Shown: positions 36,573 to 46,273, numbered from the stretch's first letter. The stretch is 64,000 nt of DNA from CAZJAH01 sp964544155 (GCA_964544155.1 CAZJAH010000008.1:1-64000); one strand, 5' to 3'. Numbers and translations are program-made. The notes: generated from the letters alone by a model not told the origin.

Positions 36573-36590
36573 TTGGCACGGCGCTTGCTT
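36573..36590 (+). promoter_or_regulatory. Consensus sigma-54 (-24/-12) promoter
   Basis: TTGGCACG-N4-TTGCTT with GG at 36575-36576 and GC at 36587-36588, exactly ten bases apart. This is essentially the full sigma-54 consensus. Transcription would start near 36600, about 35 nt before the ATG of the cohesin/dockerin gene. A sigma-54 activator gene lies at 12.1-13.3 kb of this window. Confidence 0.85.
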
Positions 36591-36634
36591 GTAACTAAGT
36601 GGATATTTATTTATAAATACTTAATTAGGCGGTT

Positions 36635-38044
36635 ATGCGCTATTATTTCATATTTGTAATGGCTCTTATACTGGCGGTAACGCGGCTTTCCGGGCAGACA
36701 TTAAGATTCGACAGGACTGATGTCGATATGGCCCGTTCAGGCTTTGTTACAGCTACATACCTCTTTGGGGTGGATGTTATTGCCGAAGCTGTCGAAAATT
36801 GTAATTCGGTGAGTTTCCGTTTAGTGCATGACCAGACCGATTATGTTAAATTTTCCGGCTATTCAGAAACATATTTCACTAAAACCGGCGGAGCTGTATC
36901 AATCATTCATAAAACAGACCCTTCTACGGGCAGTGCGATGATAGAAATCGGAGCGCTATCCGGGACTACACCCGGCGATACTGTCTTTGACGAACCGGCG
37001 GTAATTCATTTGGAATTCGCGGTAACGCAGTCAGCGCCGCATTTATCTGAGCTGACATTCGAATTTCTGAATCCCCAGGCGACAGTATTTAGTGATACTA
37101 CGGGCGAAATAATTGAGCTGGATACAGAGTCCATAAGCTACAACATACACAGCTTTATAGATGCATGGCCGGGTGATGCCAATAATGACGGTGTCGTGGA
37201 TACAAGGGATATATCAACAATAGGCCTTTATCTGGGCATTGGTCCGAAGACAAAATCCATGAGGAGCTTTCGCAGGCATAATCCAAGTGCTATATGGGCG
37301 CCTCAGCCGGTACTGGCATGGGATAGCGCTATGGTCAGCTATGCTGATTGCGACGGCAACGGTGAAATTACAGTAACTGACATTCTGATTGTTAATCTTA
37401 ACCACGACAGTACACACGCAGCCGCTAAAGAAGTAAAAGGAAATGCTGAGATCCAATCAGATTGCGAGTATTTAAATAAAAAATTCGACCCGGAATACGC
37501 GCGAATACCCTGTAAAATAAGCACACATGAGAAATATAACGCCATAGCCGGTTCAATTCCGATATTTGATGATCTAGGTAATGAAATTGCGGGTATTGAA
37601 AAAAATTCCGACGCGGGATATGTGTTTCAAAAAATTGAAAACGGCAGGCTATATTTCTCGATCGGCAGGATAGGAAATAAAGGATATATTGACAGCGAAG
37701 AACCTTTTAATTATGTTGTTAAGCTTGCTGATCCGGCCAGCTTCAATCCTGAAGCGGAATTAAAGGCAATTAACTCATACGGGGTTATATTTACTCCAGA
37801 TAAAGCAACTTCCGTGGAAGAGAATGTTAACACCGGCCTGATCACACATGCCGGTGATTTCCTGGAAATACCGCCTGTAAAGAAAAGCTGCTTCCTTTAT
37901 ATTTTCAGCCTTCATGGAGGGCTTGCACAAAAAACCCGTCTCGTTCCCGGCAGTACTTCAGTATATGTCGGCGGGCTTGCCCGCGGAACCTACTTAGTAA
38001 AAATTGAAGGCAGCGCTGCTCCCGCGTTTATCTTTACAAGGTAG
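36635..38044 (+). CDS. Exported cohesin-like/dockerin-like protein
   Basis: This 469-residue protein has a signal peptide (MRYYFIFVMALILAV...SGQ). Residues ~20-170 have the beta-sandwich character of cohesin-type domains (VSFRLVHD, PGDTVFDEPAVIHLEFAV). Residues ~178-260 carry two dockerin-like Ca-binding loops, GDANNDGVVDTRD and ADCDGNGEITVTD. The last ~60 residues look like a degenerate T9SS-type end (LYIFSLHGGLAQ ... LARGTYLVKI). Cohesin plus dockerin in one chain suggests extracellular assembly or matrix attachment, but no cellulosome genes are nearby. It is directly behind a sigma-54 promoter. Confidence 0.75.
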   Translation: MRYYFIFVMALILAVTRLSGQTLRFDRTDVDMARSGFVTATYLFGVDVIAEAVENCNSVSFRLVHDQTDYVKFSGYSETYFTKTGGAVSIIHKTDPSTGSAMIEIGALSGTTPGDTVFDEPAVIHLEFAVTQSAPHLSELTFEFLNPQATVFSDTTGEIIELDTESISYNIHSFIDAWPGDANNDGVVDTRDISTIGLYLGIGPKTKSMRSFRRHNPSAIWAPQPVLAWDSAMVSYADCDGNGEITVTDILIVNLNHDSTHAAAKEVKGNAEIQSDCEYLNKKFDPEYARIPCKISTHEKYNAIAGSIPIFDDLGNEIAGIEKNSDAGYVFQKIENGRLYFSIGRIGNKGYIDSEEPFNYVVKLADPASFNPEAELKAINSYGVIFTPDKATSVEENVNTGLITHAGDFLEIPPVKKSCFLYIFSLHGGLAQKTRLVPGSTSVYVGGLARGTYLVKIEGSAAPAFIFTR

Positions 38045-38347
38045 CATAGGTAAATTAATCAACTACTCTTGATCTGTGATGCAGCCAGGTTGGGCACTGA
38101 AGATACAATAATATTGAACCGGGATTTAATAACAGCAAATGATATATAATATGACAATTCATGCAGAAATGTCATTCCTATTATCTCTGCCGCGTTTTGG
38201 GCTAAAGTGCCTCGCAGAACCAATACCGGACGATCGGGAGCGAACGCAAATAGCAGTCCTTTCCACAAACATTCTTTAGATTCTTCATTCCGCTCAGAAT
38301 GATTTTTCTGCTACCAACAGTGGTTTACAGCCATCCCCTGCCCCCGG
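38045..38347. repeat. Probable remnant of a dispersed repeat, no intact gene
   Basis: Read on the minus strand, the stretch ~38100-38320 begins with CATTCTGAGCGGAATGAAGA and passes through AATAGGAATGACATTTCTGC. These strings typify the dispersed 'CHSERSEES'-type repeats that give spurious ORFs in many Bacteroidota genomes. The 69-codon frame at 38059-38268 is such a spurious translation. I identify it by recall of the pattern, not by alignment. Confidence 0.4.
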
Positions 38348-38947
38348 CTAAAGTTTAATCCTGCCTTCGGCTATGCTTTGCAGCACTTGCGAATATATTT
38401 CATGTTCGGTTTTAAGTACCCTTTCAGCGAGCATTTGCGGGGTATCTCCGGGCAGGACAGCTACTTTCTCTTGCGCGAGTATCCGGCCTTTATCATATTC
38501 ATTATTTACAAGGTGTACTGTTACCCCGGTTTCCTTTTCTCCGGCGGCGAGCACTGCTTCATGTACTTTAATGCCATACATTCCCTTACCGCCGAATTTT
38601 GGGAGCATCGCGGGATGAATGTTCAGTACCTTATTTTTGAATGCTTCAAGAGCAGTATTGCCCAGTTTTCTCATATATCCTGCGAGAATAACCAAATCGC
38701 TTTCGTGTTCTTTTAATGCTTCGATAATAGCCTCATCGTGCGATTTTTCATCCGGATAGCTTACCCTGCTGATATGATACCAGGGTATCCCTTCCTGTCT
38801 TGCCCTTTCGAGCGCCATTGAATGCGAATTATTCGATATAACTACAGCCGGAACAGCATCCAGCCTGTTTGATTTGCAATTGTCAATTATCGCCTGCATA
38901 TTGCTGCCGCCATGCGAAGCCAAAAACCCCAGCCTTAATTTTCCCAT
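38348..38947 (-). CDS. purN: Phosphoribosylglycinamide formyltransferase
   Basis: This 199-residue GAR transformylase transfers a formyl group from 10-formyl-THF in step three of purine synthesis. Active-site residues are N109 and H111 in NIHPAMLP and D152 in NNEYDKGRI. The N-terminal phosphate loop is ASHGGSNMQAI. The region after H111 is about five residues longer than in E. coli. The ATG follows directly on the stop of the GIN-domain gene, which is an odd partner, so co-transcription may be incidental. Confidence 0.94.
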   Translation of the reverse strand: MGKLRLGFLASHGGSNMQAIIDNCKSNRLDAVPAVVISNNSHSMALERARQEGIPWYHISRVSYPDEKSHDEAIIEALKEHESDLVILAGYMRKLGNTALEAFKNKVLNIHPAMLPKFGGKGMYGIKVHEAVLAAGEKETGVTVHLVNNEYDKGRILAQEKVAVLPGDTPQMLAERVLKTEHEIYSQVLQSIAEGRIKL

Positions 38948-39607
38948 TTAATCAAGTTCCGATATATTTCCATAACCTCTGATTTCAAAATCTGTTGAAT
39001 CCGGGCCGCCGCTGTACATAATATTTCCGTTTCCATATATATACGCCCTTAGAATATCTGACGCGTTTGCGAAAATATTTCCGTATCCGCTAACGAGCGC
39101 GAAGGTACTTACCGTGGAGTAATCCCTTAGATTTATATTTCCAAAACCATTTATTACCGCGTAACTAGAATCCGCGCTGCCGCTCATAATTATATTCCCC
39201 GGCCCGTCAATAATGAATTCTGTAATATCATAATTAATATCGCCTTCGGATTGGATATTCCCTGAAGCTGCCATCCGGACGTACCTCAGGTTGGGTGCGC
39301 TGATGAATATCTTCATATCATCAGGACAAAGCGGTTTTGCGGTATTTGAGCCAATGAAGAGCGAATCCCCTTCCAGCTCTGTACCAATAAATTCAAACAG
39401 ATTCTTTTCGGTTTCCACTCGAATCGAATGATCGCCTTCTGAAATAATAAGGTTTGAGGGTATTTCTACCCTCAGCTTTTCAAATCCGCTTACATCTATG
39501 ATCTTTTCGCCTCTCTCGCCGTAACCGTTAAGACAGCGCCCCGGTGAAGGCCCCTGCGATTCACATCCCGCGATTATGAGGGTCAAAATTATTATTAAGC
39601 TTTTCAT
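38948..39607 (-). CDS. GIN-domain (DUF2807) lipoprotein
   Basis: This 219-residue protein has a short lipoprotein signal (MKSLIIILTLIIAGC). The mature part is a right-handed beta-helix-like GIN domain with repeated 'GNI' turns: ASGNIQSEGD, GPGNIIMSG, GFGNINLRD, GYGNIFAN, GNGNIMYSG, RGYGNIS. The family is described as a 'putative auto-transporter adhesin head' but has no proven function. It is common and abundant in Bacteroidota. Confidence 0.88.
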   Translation of the reverse strand: MKSLIIILTLIIAGCESQGPSPGRCLNGYGERGEKIIDVSGFEKLRVEIPSNLIISEGDHSIRVETEKNLFEFIGTELEGDSLFIGSNTAKPLCPDDMKIFISAPNLRYVRMAASGNIQSEGDINYDITEFIIDGPGNIIMSGSADSSYAVINGFGNINLRDYSTVSTFALVSGYGNIFANASDILRAYIYGNGNIMYSGGPDSTDFEIRGYGNISELD

Positions 39608-39788
39608 ATTATTTTTATATAAATATCATTAAGATATTAAACGCAGCTAATTTTATTATAATTTATGTTTTTTTCCTATTATTTAAAAAATTACAAAAGC
39701 TGCTGAATACAATATTATCATATAAACAGTGTTTTTAAAAGTTCATTACAAAAAACAGCGAATTCTTGAATAAAAAACGGATCAATTA

Positions 39789-40283
39789 ATGAAAATTCTT
39801 TATCTTCATGGCCTGGACGGCGCTCCCCGCGAGGATAAAAACGAAATACTCCTGCGTGGCGGCAATTCACTCATTGCACCCACACTCGATTACAGAGCTT
39901 TTGAAGGCGATATTTCACTATTCGAAGATATTGATTCACTCATAAAAAAAGAAAAAGCCCGGCTCATTGTTGGAAGTTCATTCGGCGGTTACATGGGATT
40001 TTACCTGGCTGATAATAACCGAATACCCGCGATACTCTTTAATCCCGCGCTGCACAGCCGCAGCGTGAATGTGCCGGTAGTTGAATCCTGCACCGATACC
40101 ATGAAGTATTTTATTCTGGGTAAATACGACGAAATCATCAAACCGGCTAAAACAAAAGAATGGCTCAGAGAAGGATATTACAATAATTACAGCATTACTG
40201 AACTTGATTTCGGCCATTCGGTGCCCCTTGAAATTTTCGCAGAAGCAGAAAAGATTATTAACGAAATAAGAATTAAAAGATAA
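39789..40283 (+). CDS. YqiA/YcfP-like alpha/beta-hydrolase
   Basis: This 164-residue esterase-like protein is close in size to E. coli YqiA (UPF0227). The strand-loop YLHGLDG begins it; the nucleophile elbow GSSFGG gives S64; the acid is probably in GKYDEI; and the histidine is in DFGHSVP. The full catalytic triad is therefore visible. The substrate is unknown. It is 3 bp from polA and probably co-transcribed. Confidence 0.85.
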   Translation: MKILYLHGLDGAPREDKNEILLRGGNSLIAPTLDYRAFEGDISLFEDIDSLIKKEKARLIVGSSFGGYMGFYLADNNRIPAILFNPALHSRSVNVPVVESCTDTMKYFILGKYDEIIKPAKTKEWLREGYYNNYSITELDFGHSVPLEIFAEAEKIINEIRIKR

Positions 40284-40286
40284 TTT

Positions 40287-43100
40287 ATGAAAAAACTCTA
40301 TTTGATCGACGGCATGTCGCTTGTATTCAGGGCTTATCATGCCATGTTCAGATCGAACCTGACCAGCCCGGAAGGAATGCCCAGCGGTGCCGTTTTCGGG
40401 TTTATAAACATTCTCACAAATATGCTCGAAAAAGAAAATCCCGACAGGATTGCAGTGGTTTTCGACAGGCATGAGCCAACCTTCAGGCATGAAATGTATG
40501 AAGCATACAAAGCTAACAGGGATGAATTTCCCGAAGACCTGGGGCCGCAGCTCGCGCTGATTAAGGAAATGCTCGATCACCTTAACATCCCAAGGTTAGA
40601 AAAGCCCGGATATGAAGCTGATGATCTTATCGGGACTTTATCCAACAGAGCTTCACAAAAGGGCTGGGAAGTTTATTGCCTGACATCCGACAAGGATTTT
40701 TACCAGCTCGTTAATGACCATGTGAAAATATATAAGCCCCGGACAAAAGGCGAATTTGAAATTATCGGTTATGAAGGCGTGAAAGAAAAATTCGGCGTAA
40801 AGCCCCCCCAGGTAATAGATGTGCTTGCTCTCATAGGCGACGCCAGCGATAATGTGCCGGGAGTAAAGGGTATAGGCGAGAAAACAGCCATACCACTCAT
40901 TCAGGAATACGGTTCATTAGAAGCATTATATGACAATCTGGATAAAGTAACAAAAAAAGCAGTAAAAACAAAGCTTGAGAATAACAGAGACAGCGCCTTC
41001 TTATCCAAGAAACTGGTTACTATTATCACCGATATCGAGTTGGATATTGACTACGAAGATTGCGTCTGGCAGGAGCCCAGCTATGAAAAGCTGGATGAAC
41101 TTTTCGCTAAACTGGGTTTTAAGCAGATGAGAGAGAAATGGAGAGGGAAAGCAGGCGAACAAATTAAATTTCAGCTGGATATTGATGATGATTTAATCGC
41201 GCGCTCAGCGTCGGCGGCAAAGATCAATACCATTGACGATATTGAAAAAAGCTACAGGCTGATTAAGTCAGAGCAGGAACTCGAATTGATGATCGATAAG
41301 CTTTCAGGATATGATTTCTTCGCGCTGGATATTGAAACATCATCCCTGGATAGAGACAGGTGCGCACTTACAGGGATATCCTTCAGCGCGGAAGAAGGCT
41401 ACGCTTACTATGTACCTGTGTATAATGACGAAGTATTATCAAAATTAGATGGCGACGGGCTCTTCGATGTGCAGCTCAATCCGAAAAAATGGGAACTATC
41501 ACTTCCCGCCGGAATGGTACTTGATAAATTAAAACCCATTCTTGAAAATAAAAATATAGGAAAATGCGGCCAGAACATTAAATATGATGTTTATATTCTG
41601 AGAAGATTCGGTGTAAAGGTCAGCCCGGTTATATTCGATTCGATGATAGCGTCCTATGTGATCAATCCTGATGAGAAACACAGTATGGACGCTCTCGCCC
41701 AAAAATGGATGAACTATAAGCCAATTCCTATCAGCAGCCTGATCGGCGAAAAAAAATCCATGCAGAAATCCATGGAAGATATTGACCCCGCGGTAATTTC
41801 AGATTATGCCTGCGAAGATGCTGATGTCGCTCTGAAACTCAGGAATGTACTGGATAAAGCGCTAAGGGAAGAAAAGCTGGACAAGCTGGCTTACGAAGTA
41901 GAATTTCCAATGATAGAAGTCTTGAACGAAATGGAAAGCCGAGGAGTAGAGATAGATACCTCCGCGCTGGCTGATATTTCACAAAGGCTGGCTCTTAAAG
42001 CTCAGGAAATGACTGAACTTATCTATAAAGAAGCCGCCTGCGAATTCAATATCGATTCACCAAAGCAGCTTGGGCACATTTTATTCGAAAAAATGATGAT
42101 ACCCTCTGTTAAAAAGACCAAGACCGGCTTCAGCACAGACGTACAGGTACTTACATCTCTGGCGGAAACTTTTCCCATAGCTAATTATATACTGGAATAC
42201 CGGCAGCTCGTTAAGCTAAAATCCACTTACGTGGACGCCCTGCCGAAACTTATTAATCCCGTAACCGGCAGGATACATACTACATATAACCAAACCGTCG
42301 CGAGTACAGGCAGGCTATCTTCAACAGATCCTAACTTGCAGAATATCCCTATCCGGTCAGACGCCGGCAAGGAGATACGGCGGGCGTTCATTCCTTCTGA
42401 AGGAAGAGTGATGTTCAGCGCTGATTACTCCCAGATAGAGCTGAGGATTATGGCCTACATTTGCGGAGACAGCCACCTTATAAACAGTTTCATTGAAGGG
42501 CATGATATCCACTCTGCTACGGCCTCCGTACTTTATGATAAACCTCTTGAGGATGTTACTCAGGATATGAGGCGGATAGCCAAAACTGTGAACTTTGGCA
42601 TTATGTACGGCCTTGGAAGCTTCGGCCTGTCTCAAAGGCTCGGCCTTGGCAGAAAAGAATCTCAGGAAATAATCGATAATTACTTTGCCAAATATCCGGG
42701 TATCAGGAAGTATATTGACCTAACGATTGAAGAATGCCGCAAAAAAGGCTATGCCGAAACAATAATGGGCAGAAGGAGGTATTTCCCGGATATAAACCAT
42801 AAGAACAGGAACCTTCGTAACGCGGCTGAACGCGGTGCTATTAATATGCCTATACAGGGCACGGCATCAGATATGATGAAAATTGCCATGATTAATATTC
42901 ACAGGGAAATGAAGAACAGAAAATTCCGGTCTGATATGATACTACAAGTGCATGACGAGCTGGTCTTTGATGTTCTGCCGGAAGAGCTTGACGATCTCAA
43001 AAAGCTCGTAATAAGCAATATGGAATCTGCCCTGCCATTGGGTAAAGTGCCGGTAATCGCCGATACCGGCACAGGCAAAAACTGGTTCGAAGCTCATTGA
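40287..43100 (+). CDS. polA: DNA polymerase I
   Basis: This 937-residue repair and Okazaki-fragment polymerase has a 5'-3' exonuclease domain (~1-290, with YEADDLIGTL and TSDKDFYQLV). A 3'-5' exonuclease with intact DIET (near 346) follows, with FDSMIASYV further on. The polymerase domain carries motif A DYSQIELR (~713), motif B RRIAKTVNFGIMYG, and motif C VHDELVFDV (~888). The proofreading acids D and E are present, unlike Taq. It follows the YqiA-like gene with a 3-bp gap. Confidence 0.97.
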   Translation: MKKLYLIDGMSLVFRAYHAMFRSNLTSPEGMPSGAVFGFINILTNMLEKENPDRIAVVFDRHEPTFRHEMYEAYKANRDEFPEDLGPQLALIKEMLDHLNIPRLEKPGYEADDLIGTLSNRASQKGWEVYCLTSDKDFYQLVNDHVKIYKPRTKGEFEIIGYEGVKEKFGVKPPQVIDVLALIGDASDNVPGVKGIGEKTAIPLIQEYGSLEALYDNLDKVTKKAVKTKLENNRDSAFLSKKLVTIITDIELDIDYEDCVWQEPSYEKLDELFAKLGFKQMREKWRGKAGEQIKFQLDIDDDLIARSASAAKINTIDDIEKSYRLIKSEQELELMIDKLSGYDFFALDIETSSLDRDRCALTGISFSAEEGYAYYVPVYNDEVLSKLDGDGLFDVQLNPKKWELSLPAGMVLDKLKPILENKNIGKCGQNIKYDVYILRRFGVKVSPVIFDSMIASYVINPDEKHSMDALAQKWMNYKPIPISSLIGEKKSMQKSMEDIDPAVISDYACEDADVALKLRNVLDKALREEKLDKLAYEVEFPMIEVLNEMESRGVEIDTSALADISQRLALKAQEMTELIYKEAACEFNIDSPKQLGHILFEKMMIPSVKKTKTGFSTDVQVLTSLAETFPIANYILEYRQLVKLKSTYVDALPKLINPVTGRIHTTYNQTVASTGRLSSTDPNLQNIPIRSDAGKEIRRAFIPSEGRVMFSADYSQIELRIMAYICGDSHLINSFIEGHDIHSATASVLYDKPLEDVTQDMRRIAKTVNFGIMYGLGSFGLSQRLGLGRKESQEIIDNYFAKYPGIRKYIDLTIEECRKKGYAETIMGRRRYFPDINHKNRNLRNAAERGAINMPIQGTASDMMKIAMINIHREMKNRKFRSDMILQVHDELVFDVLPEELDDLKKLVISNMESALPLGKVPVIADTGTGKNWFEAH

Positions 43101-43155
43101 TAGCAGCTTACTAAGCTGTGCTAGCTGAACGTCAAATAATTTACACCATCCCCGC

Positions 43156-43187
43156 CGGCTGCCTGCAATGTATCAGGCGGCCGCTTT
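43156..43187 (+). terminator. Rho-independent terminator of polA
   Basis: CGGCTGCCTG (43156-43165) pairs with CAGGCGGCCG (43174-43183), with one G-T pair, and is followed by CTTTT. Confidence 0.75.
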
Positions 43188-43221
43188 TAGATTCCGGTTT
43201 TTATTTCCGCGGGCTTTTTTA

Positions 43222-44157
43222 CTAACCCTGTAACAGCTGCAGGAACGACTGCGGGTTCTGGTTAGCCTGTGCCAGCGAAACTAACGAGGCCTGCTGTAGG
43301 AACTGAGATTTGATCAGTCCGAGCTGCTCCTTGGCAACGTCAGCGTCTTCAAGCCTGGATATAGCAGCTTTGTAATTAACAATCTGATTCTGAAGCAGCT
43401 CTTCCTGCGAGGTAAGCCTGTTCGAAATACCTCCGAGGTAAGCGGCAACTTTATTGGCGTTATTCAGCGCGCTTGAAAGGCTGGTCAGAGTTGTTCCGAT
43501 CCTGTCATCGCTGAATATGCCCAGATCGTCTGCAGTTACGGAATTCAGGTCCTGAAGGTTCAGCCCTGTAACGCCCGCGAACATACCCGTACCTAAAGCA
43601 TTAACGTTAAAATTATCTGATTCAATATCATAATCCAGATTGGTATCAGTCATATCGATATTGAGTGAAAGCAGATTATTTGTTGCATTATAACCAATAA
43701 TAAAATTGGCTGTAAAAGTTCCGTCCAGCAGCTGCGCTCCGCCGAATACAGTCGAATCGACAACTGTTTGAATCTGCTGAGCCATCCTGTATGATGCTTT
43801 CGCCAGGGCTACTTTTTCATCCGTTCCTAAAGCTCCTGATGAAGCCTGAGCCGTTGCGTCCTTGATCTTGGTTACCAGGCCGTTTAAGTTATCCAGTGAA
43901 TCCATGAGTATATTGGCCACGTTCTGGGCGTCGCCGACAGTCTTAACGGCTGCCTCCAAAGCACCGTTTCGTGCCTGCAGCGCCCTCGATGTTATATATC
44001 CTGCCACATCATCAGCGGCGCTGTTAATCCTCTTTCCTGTTGACAGCCGCAGCTGCCTGAGCGAAATATCCCTGCTCGCCTGATCCATTGAATTATAAGC
44101 GTTCATTGATGGGATATTTGTGCGTATTCTTGCTCCACCTCCAATCGCAAAAGGCAT
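43222..44157 (-). CDS. fliC: Flagellin (second of a tandem pair)
   Basis: This 311-residue flagellin has conserved D0/D1 ends (TNIPSMNAYNSM, LRLSTGKRINSAADD, and C-terminal SRLEDADVAKE, QASLVSLAQANQNPQSFLQLLQG) and only a short variable middle. A six- to seven-residue N-terminal extension, MPFAIGG, precedes the usual start. GGAGAAG lies before the ATG. It is 42 bp downstream of an equally long paralogue, so the two are co-transcribed. No other flagellar genes are in the window. Confidence 0.95.
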   Translation of the reverse strand: MPFAIGGGARIRTNIPSMNAYNSMDQASRDISLRQLRLSTGKRINSAADDVAGYITSRALQARNGALEAAVKTVGDAQNVANILMDSLDNLNGLVTKIKDATAQASSGALGTDEKVALAKASYRMAQQIQTVVDSTVFGGAQLLDGTFTANFIIGYNATNNLLSLNIDMTDTNLDYDIESDNFNVNALGTGMFAGVTGLNLQDLNSVTADDLGIFSDDRIGTTLTSLSSALNNANKVAAYLGGISNRLTSQEELLQNQIVNYKAAISRLEDADVAKEQLGLIKSQFLQQASLVSLAQANQNPQSFLQLLQG

Positions 44158-44199
44158 ATCTATCTTCTCCGAATTATTTTTAAATAATAAACCTGATAT

Positions 44200-45135
44200 T
44201 TAGCTTTGTATCAACTGCAGGAACGCCTGGGGGTTCGCGTTTGCCTGAGTTAGTGATACAAGTGATGCCTGTTGCAGGAACTGAGATTTTATCAGTTCAA
44301 GCTGCTCTTTGGCAACGTCGGCGTCTTCTATTCTCGAAATAGCCGCCTTGTAGTTGGTTATCTGGCCTTTAAGTAAGTCCTCCTGTGAAGTAAGCCTATT
44401 GACTATACCGCCAAGATATGAAGCTACCTTATTTACGTTATTGAGGGCTTTTTCAATACTTGTCAGTGTCCACTTAATGGCATCCTGCTCGAATATTCCG
44501 AGATTATCTGAAGTAACATCATCAAACAGCCTTAAATCAAGCCCGGTAACACCGGCAAAGTTTGATTCTAATAATGAACTGACATTGAATTCACCTCTTT
44601 CTACATTGAAGTCTTCATTATTTGAAGTCAAATCAACCGAAAGAGTAAGCAGGTTGTTGGTGGCATTACTGCCAATAACGAAATCAGCTGAAAAAGCACC
44701 ATCGAGTAGCTGACGGCCTCCAAATACAGTCGAGTCGACCACTGTCTGTATCTGCTGGGCCATGCGGAATGCAGCTTTGGCGAGAGCAACTTTTTCATCC
44801 GTTCCGGTAGCGCCGGAAGCGGCATTTGAAGCGGATTCCTTAATAAGAATAAGCAGGTCGCTGATATTCTCAAGAGAATCCATAGAAATATAAGATACGT
44901 TCTGGGCGTCGCCGACAGCCTTAACAGCCGCCTCCAAAGCCCCGTTCCTTGCCTTCAACGCTCGCGATGTAATGTAGCCGGCTACATCATCCGAGGCGTT
45001 GTTTATGCGTTTGCCTGTAGATAAGCGAAGCTGCCTTAGCGACACATCCCTGTTTGAAGTTTCCAGGGAGTTGTACGCGTTAAGGGCAGATATATTCGTC
45101 CTTATCCTCGCGTTTCCTCCTATGGCGAATGGCAT
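44200..45135 (-). CDS. Flagellin (first of a tandem pair)
   Basis: This 311-residue paralogue of the next gene has the same length and near-identical first 70 and last 80 residues (MPFAIGGNARIRTNI, RISTGKR-type helix, ADVAKEQLELIKSQFLQQAS). Divergence is concentrated in the centre (~140-225). GGAGG sits about 7 nt before the ATG. It is the first of a two-gene operon. A filament made of two flagellins is plausible. The upstream region shows no full sigma-28 or sigma-54 consensus that I can find. Confidence 0.94.
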   Translation of the reverse strand: MPFAIGGNARIRTNISALNAYNSLETSNRDVSLRQLRLSTGKRINNASDDVAGYITSRALKARNGALEAAVKAVGDAQNVSYISMDSLENISDLLILIKESASNAASGATGTDEKVALAKAAFRMAQQIQTVVDSTVFGGRQLLDGAFSADFVIGSNATNNLLTLSVDLTSNNEDFNVERGEFNVSSLLESNFAGVTGLDLRLFDDVTSDNLGIFEQDAIKWTLTSIEKALNNVNKVASYLGGIVNRLTSQEDLLKGQITNYKAAISRIEDADVAKEQLELIKSQFLQQASLVSLTQANANPQAFLQLIQS

Positions 45136-45853
45136 TATTCACCTCCGTGTGAACAGTTATACATATTGGGATCCTTTGCCTTAATGATAAAATTTCTAAG
45201 CATTATTTCCCTTTACGGCATTTGTGCCTTATGGCATTTAAGCCGCGGAATTAATTTTACAACTAATATGCCAGATTCCGGGTTGCTTTCTCGACAGCAT
45301 TTTGCTTAAGCCCGAAAAGGCATACTTTGCCGGAAACTTTTTAATGATATAATTATTCATAAAAACTAAGCCAGATTGGCACAAATGATATTCTAATGGC
45401 ATGGCTAAATTGCCTTTATCCCGCTGCAGATAAGGCTTTGAAGAATATTAACTATGTATTTTTCTGACTCAAAGCTGATTTTAACGGTTAGCTTTTTTCT
45501 GTTTATTTATATTCATTTGAGAAATTCATGGCTATAATTGGCCACAGCATAACCTTAGCATATTAGCTTTAAAGGGTTTAGTAAAATGATTTGAAAATCA
45601 GCTGATTATCAAAAACAATGAAATCCAGGTTATTCCAATTGTAGATAATTATGCAGTCTGTTTTTATTGCTTCACCATTTTCTGGCAGCGTTGGGCAGAT
45701 TTTCTGAATAGAACACAAATGTAAATAGGGCTATTATTCTGCTCGCATTAGTTATTCGCTTTCATCATAATCCTAAGCTCTTGCCAGGAAGAGGCTGCAC
45801 CAGATCAAGCGATAAGGGTAATGCGGCAATTACAGGCCTGCTGCGCCTACCGG

Positions 45854-45905
45854 CTCTCTATATAAGTCGTAGGCTTCGGAGGATACTATCCTGATATCAG
45901 CGAAG
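45854..45905 (-). pseudogene. Duplicated 3' fragment of rimO
   Basis: Read on the minus strand it encodes FADIRIVSSEAYDLYRE, against FADVRIVSSEAYDLYGE at the end of intact rimO. Bases 45866-45894 equal 50929-50957 exactly (29 of 29). No radical-SAM part precedes it here. Confidence 0.75.
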
Positions 45906-46244
45906 GTCGGCGGTAAATACGGCTTCGCGGGGCGCACCATAGTGGAATTTCCAAAAGCGCTTTATTACCATTGCGAAAGCTATGTTGACTGGCTTGCATG
46001 GGCCTCCATAAGAGAAGGAAACCCGGTACGTGGGTTCATTAACGAAGCCGCCGAGTTCATCGTTAAATTGCCTCAGGCAGATGCTAACATGGATCTGCGG
46101 CTGAACAAACGTGTATTTAATTAAATATTTATCAAAGCCATGGAAAATCAAATCGAAAAATCATCGGAATTCCGGGAAGATTGCCTGATAAGCTGGATGA
46201 GGTATTCGGAGGACTTCCTGAGCTTCTTAAAGAAGTAGGTGTAT

Positions 46245-46273
46245 AAAAAAGGCCGCCCGAAGGCAGCCTTTTT
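46245..46273. terminator. Bidirectional terminator next to icd
   Basis: AAAAAGGC (46246-46253) pairs with GCCTTTTT (46266-46273), with inner GCC/GGC pairing after one mismatch. A-run and T-run flank both sides; it lies 20 bp past the icd stop. Confidence 0.85.

Noticed and set aside
39978..40580. 200-codon minus-strand frame
   Set aside because: It lies antisense across the YqiA-like gene and polA, both secure; no family signature.
45136..45400. Sigma-54 or sigma-28 promoter of the flagellin operon
   Set aside because: GGCAC motifs occur on both strands (45219-45228, 45378-45387), but no GC lies ten bases after GG, and no TAAA-N15-GCCGATAA is seen.
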